64,000 nucleotides of DNA, from NCBI RefSeq assembly GCF_001941485.1, contig NZ_CP009247.1, positions 930,001 to 994,000 on the forward strand. Direction: 5' to 3'. Under the pieces are notes generated by a model. That model ran no database searches. It was given only the letters and a program-made list of their open reading frames with translations, and was not told the origin of the DNA. Of this stretch, positions 63,127 through 64,000 are shown in pieces. Position 1 is the stretch's first letter, and every line of letters starts with the position of its first letter. The position numbers and the translations under genes were made by a program. This DNA is from Corynebacterium frankenforstense DSM 45800. GTDB lineage: Bacteria; Actinomycetota; Actinomycetes; Mycobacteriales; Mycobacteriaceae.

Positions 63127-64000
63127 ATGAACGCGCACGCCGAACTCGCCGCAGCCCTTCACGACCCGGTCAAGCTGACCGGGCTCCTCATCGACATCGA
63201 GAGCCCCTCCCACCACGAGGGCGCGATCGCCGACGCCGTCGAGGCGGTGCTCCGCGGCCTCGACGGGGTGAGCGTCGAGCGCACCGGCGACGGCGGCAAC
63301 ACGTTGGTCGCCCGCACCGACCGGGGGCTCTCCCAGCGCGTGGTGCTCGCCGGCCACCTGGACACCGTGCCGCTGGCCGACAACACCCCGCACCGGCTGG
63401 CCGACGGCGTGCTGCACGGCTGCGGGTCGGTGGACATGAAGTCCGGCCTGGCCGTCTACCTCTCCGCCTTCGCCCGCCTGGCCGCACACCCCGACCTGGC
63501 CCGCGACATGACCTTCATCGCCTACGAGGGCGAGGAGGTCGCCACCGAGTACAACGGCCTGGGCCACGTCGAGCGCGACCACCCCGAGTGGCTGGCCGGC
63601 GACGTCGCCCTGCTGGGCGAGCCGACCGGCGGGATGATCGAGGCCGGCTGCCAGGGCTCCATCCGCGTCATCTGCACCGCCCGCGGCACCCGCGCGCACT
63701 CCGCGCGCGCCTGGCTCGGCGACAACGCCGTGCACCGCCTGGTGCCCCTGCTGGCGCGGGTGGCCGACTACACCCCGCGCGACCGGGTCGACGTCGACGG
63801 CTGCATCTACCGCGAGGGCCTCAACGTCGTGCGCCTCGAGGCCGGGGTGGCCAACAACACCATCCCCGACGAGGCCGTGTGCGCCGTGAACTTCCGTTTC
63901 GCGCCCGACCGCACCGCCGACGAGGCCATGGCGCACCTGCGCGAGGTCCTCGGCGAGCACGAGGGCGTGGATATCACCGTCGACGACGTCGCGCCGCCGG
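63127..64000 (+). CDS. dapE: Succinyl-diaminopimelate desuccinylase, 3' end beyond the window
   Basis: The first 291 codons of an M20-family zinc peptidase-like enzyme that removes succinate from N-succinyl-DAP. Metal motifs: AGHLDTVP (about residues 75-82, His and the following Asp), CGSVDMKSG (about 99-107, bridging Asp), EGEEVATEYNG (catalytic Glu pair). The dimerisation-domain motif RAHSARAWLG is near 189-198. It runs off the window edge. Together with dapC and dapD it covers three consecutive steps of the succinylase route. Confidence 0.93.
   Translation, partial: MNAHAELAAALHDPVKLTGLLIDIESPSHHEGAIADAVEAVLRGLDGVSVERTGDGGNTLVARTDRGLSQRVVLAGHLDTVPLADNTPHRLADGVLHGCGSVDMKSGLAVYLSAFARLAAHPDLARDMTFIAYEGEEVATEYNGLGHVERDHPEWLAGDVALLGEPTGGMIEAGCQGSIRVICTARGTRAHSARAWLGDNAVHRLVPLLARVADYTPRDRVDVDGCIYREGLNVVRLEAGVANNTIPDEAVCAVNFRFAPDRTADEAMAHLREVLGEHEGVDITVDDVAPP

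Overview
The window is a 64 kb piece of a very GC-rich chromosome that looks like a Corynebacterium or a close relative in the Mycobacteriales. Reasons: the block typA - lpqW-like lipoprotein - mshB - small membrane protein - 7Fe ferredoxin - dapC matches the mycobacterial/corynebacterial order; mycothiol synthesis (mshB) is present; malate synthase G and isocitrate lyase are divergent across a control region carrying GlxR- and RamB-like sites; several BCCT osmolyte carriers are present; and many genes have a TANNNT box 6-8 nt before the start codon, the leaderless arrangement common in this group. I found no phage, IS element, CRISPR array or rRNA.

The most notable content is a compact selenium/formate module (16844-26919). 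A formate dehydrogenase catalytic subunit (fdhA) is interrupted by an in-frame UGA at 17408-17410, followed after 11 nt by a bSECIS-like hairpin, so it reads as one 1115-residue selenoprotein. Then come fdhB (four Fe-S clusters with a large Ala-rich insert), fdhC (NrfD-type membrane subunit), selD on the opposite strand, a selenocysteine tRNA with a UCA anticodon, selA and selB. All recognised parts for making and inserting selenocysteine sit beside the one selenoprotein that needs them.

Layout. 1-4.8 kb: partial unknown gene, an SDR oxidoreductase, a carboxymuconolactone decarboxylase-like protein, three tandem LppP/LprE-like lipoproteins and a SUKH-like protein. 4.9-11.7 kb: flavin monooxygenase plus SDR, betaine-aldehyde dehydrogenase and a BetT-like BCCT carrier. 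12-16.8 kb: ChaA-like antiporter, macro-domain protein, LmbE-like deacetylase, Kup potassium transporter. 16.8-26.9 kb: the selenium/formate module. 27-32 kb: Mug-type DNA glycosylase coupled to a lipoate ligase, a second BCCT carrier, a patatin-like protein. 32-34.9 kb: TPP riboswitch and a YkoEDC-type thiamine-precursor ECF transporter. 35.4-40.7 kb: oligopeptide/dipeptide ABC transporter. 40.8-47.2 kb: glyoxylate shunt (malate synthase, isocitrate lyase), an RraA-like protein and an alanine/glycine:cation symporter. 47.3-64 kb: DUF402 and Rv1157c-like proteins, typA, lpqW-like, mshB, ferredoxin, dapC, GtrA and SdpI proteins, dapD, three tandem amino-acid permeases and a 3'-truncated dapE.

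Functional themes are osmolyte and ion balance (two BCCT carriers, Kup, ChaA, betaine synthesis), selenium-dependent formate oxidation, C2 metabolism, and diaminopimelate/lysine synthesis (dapC, dapD, dapE). Spacers and a few low-complexity coding stretches carry short GC-rich repeats built on a GGCGTCGG / CCGACGCC core, some as hairpins. All functional calls rest on reading motifs by eye; no database search was run.
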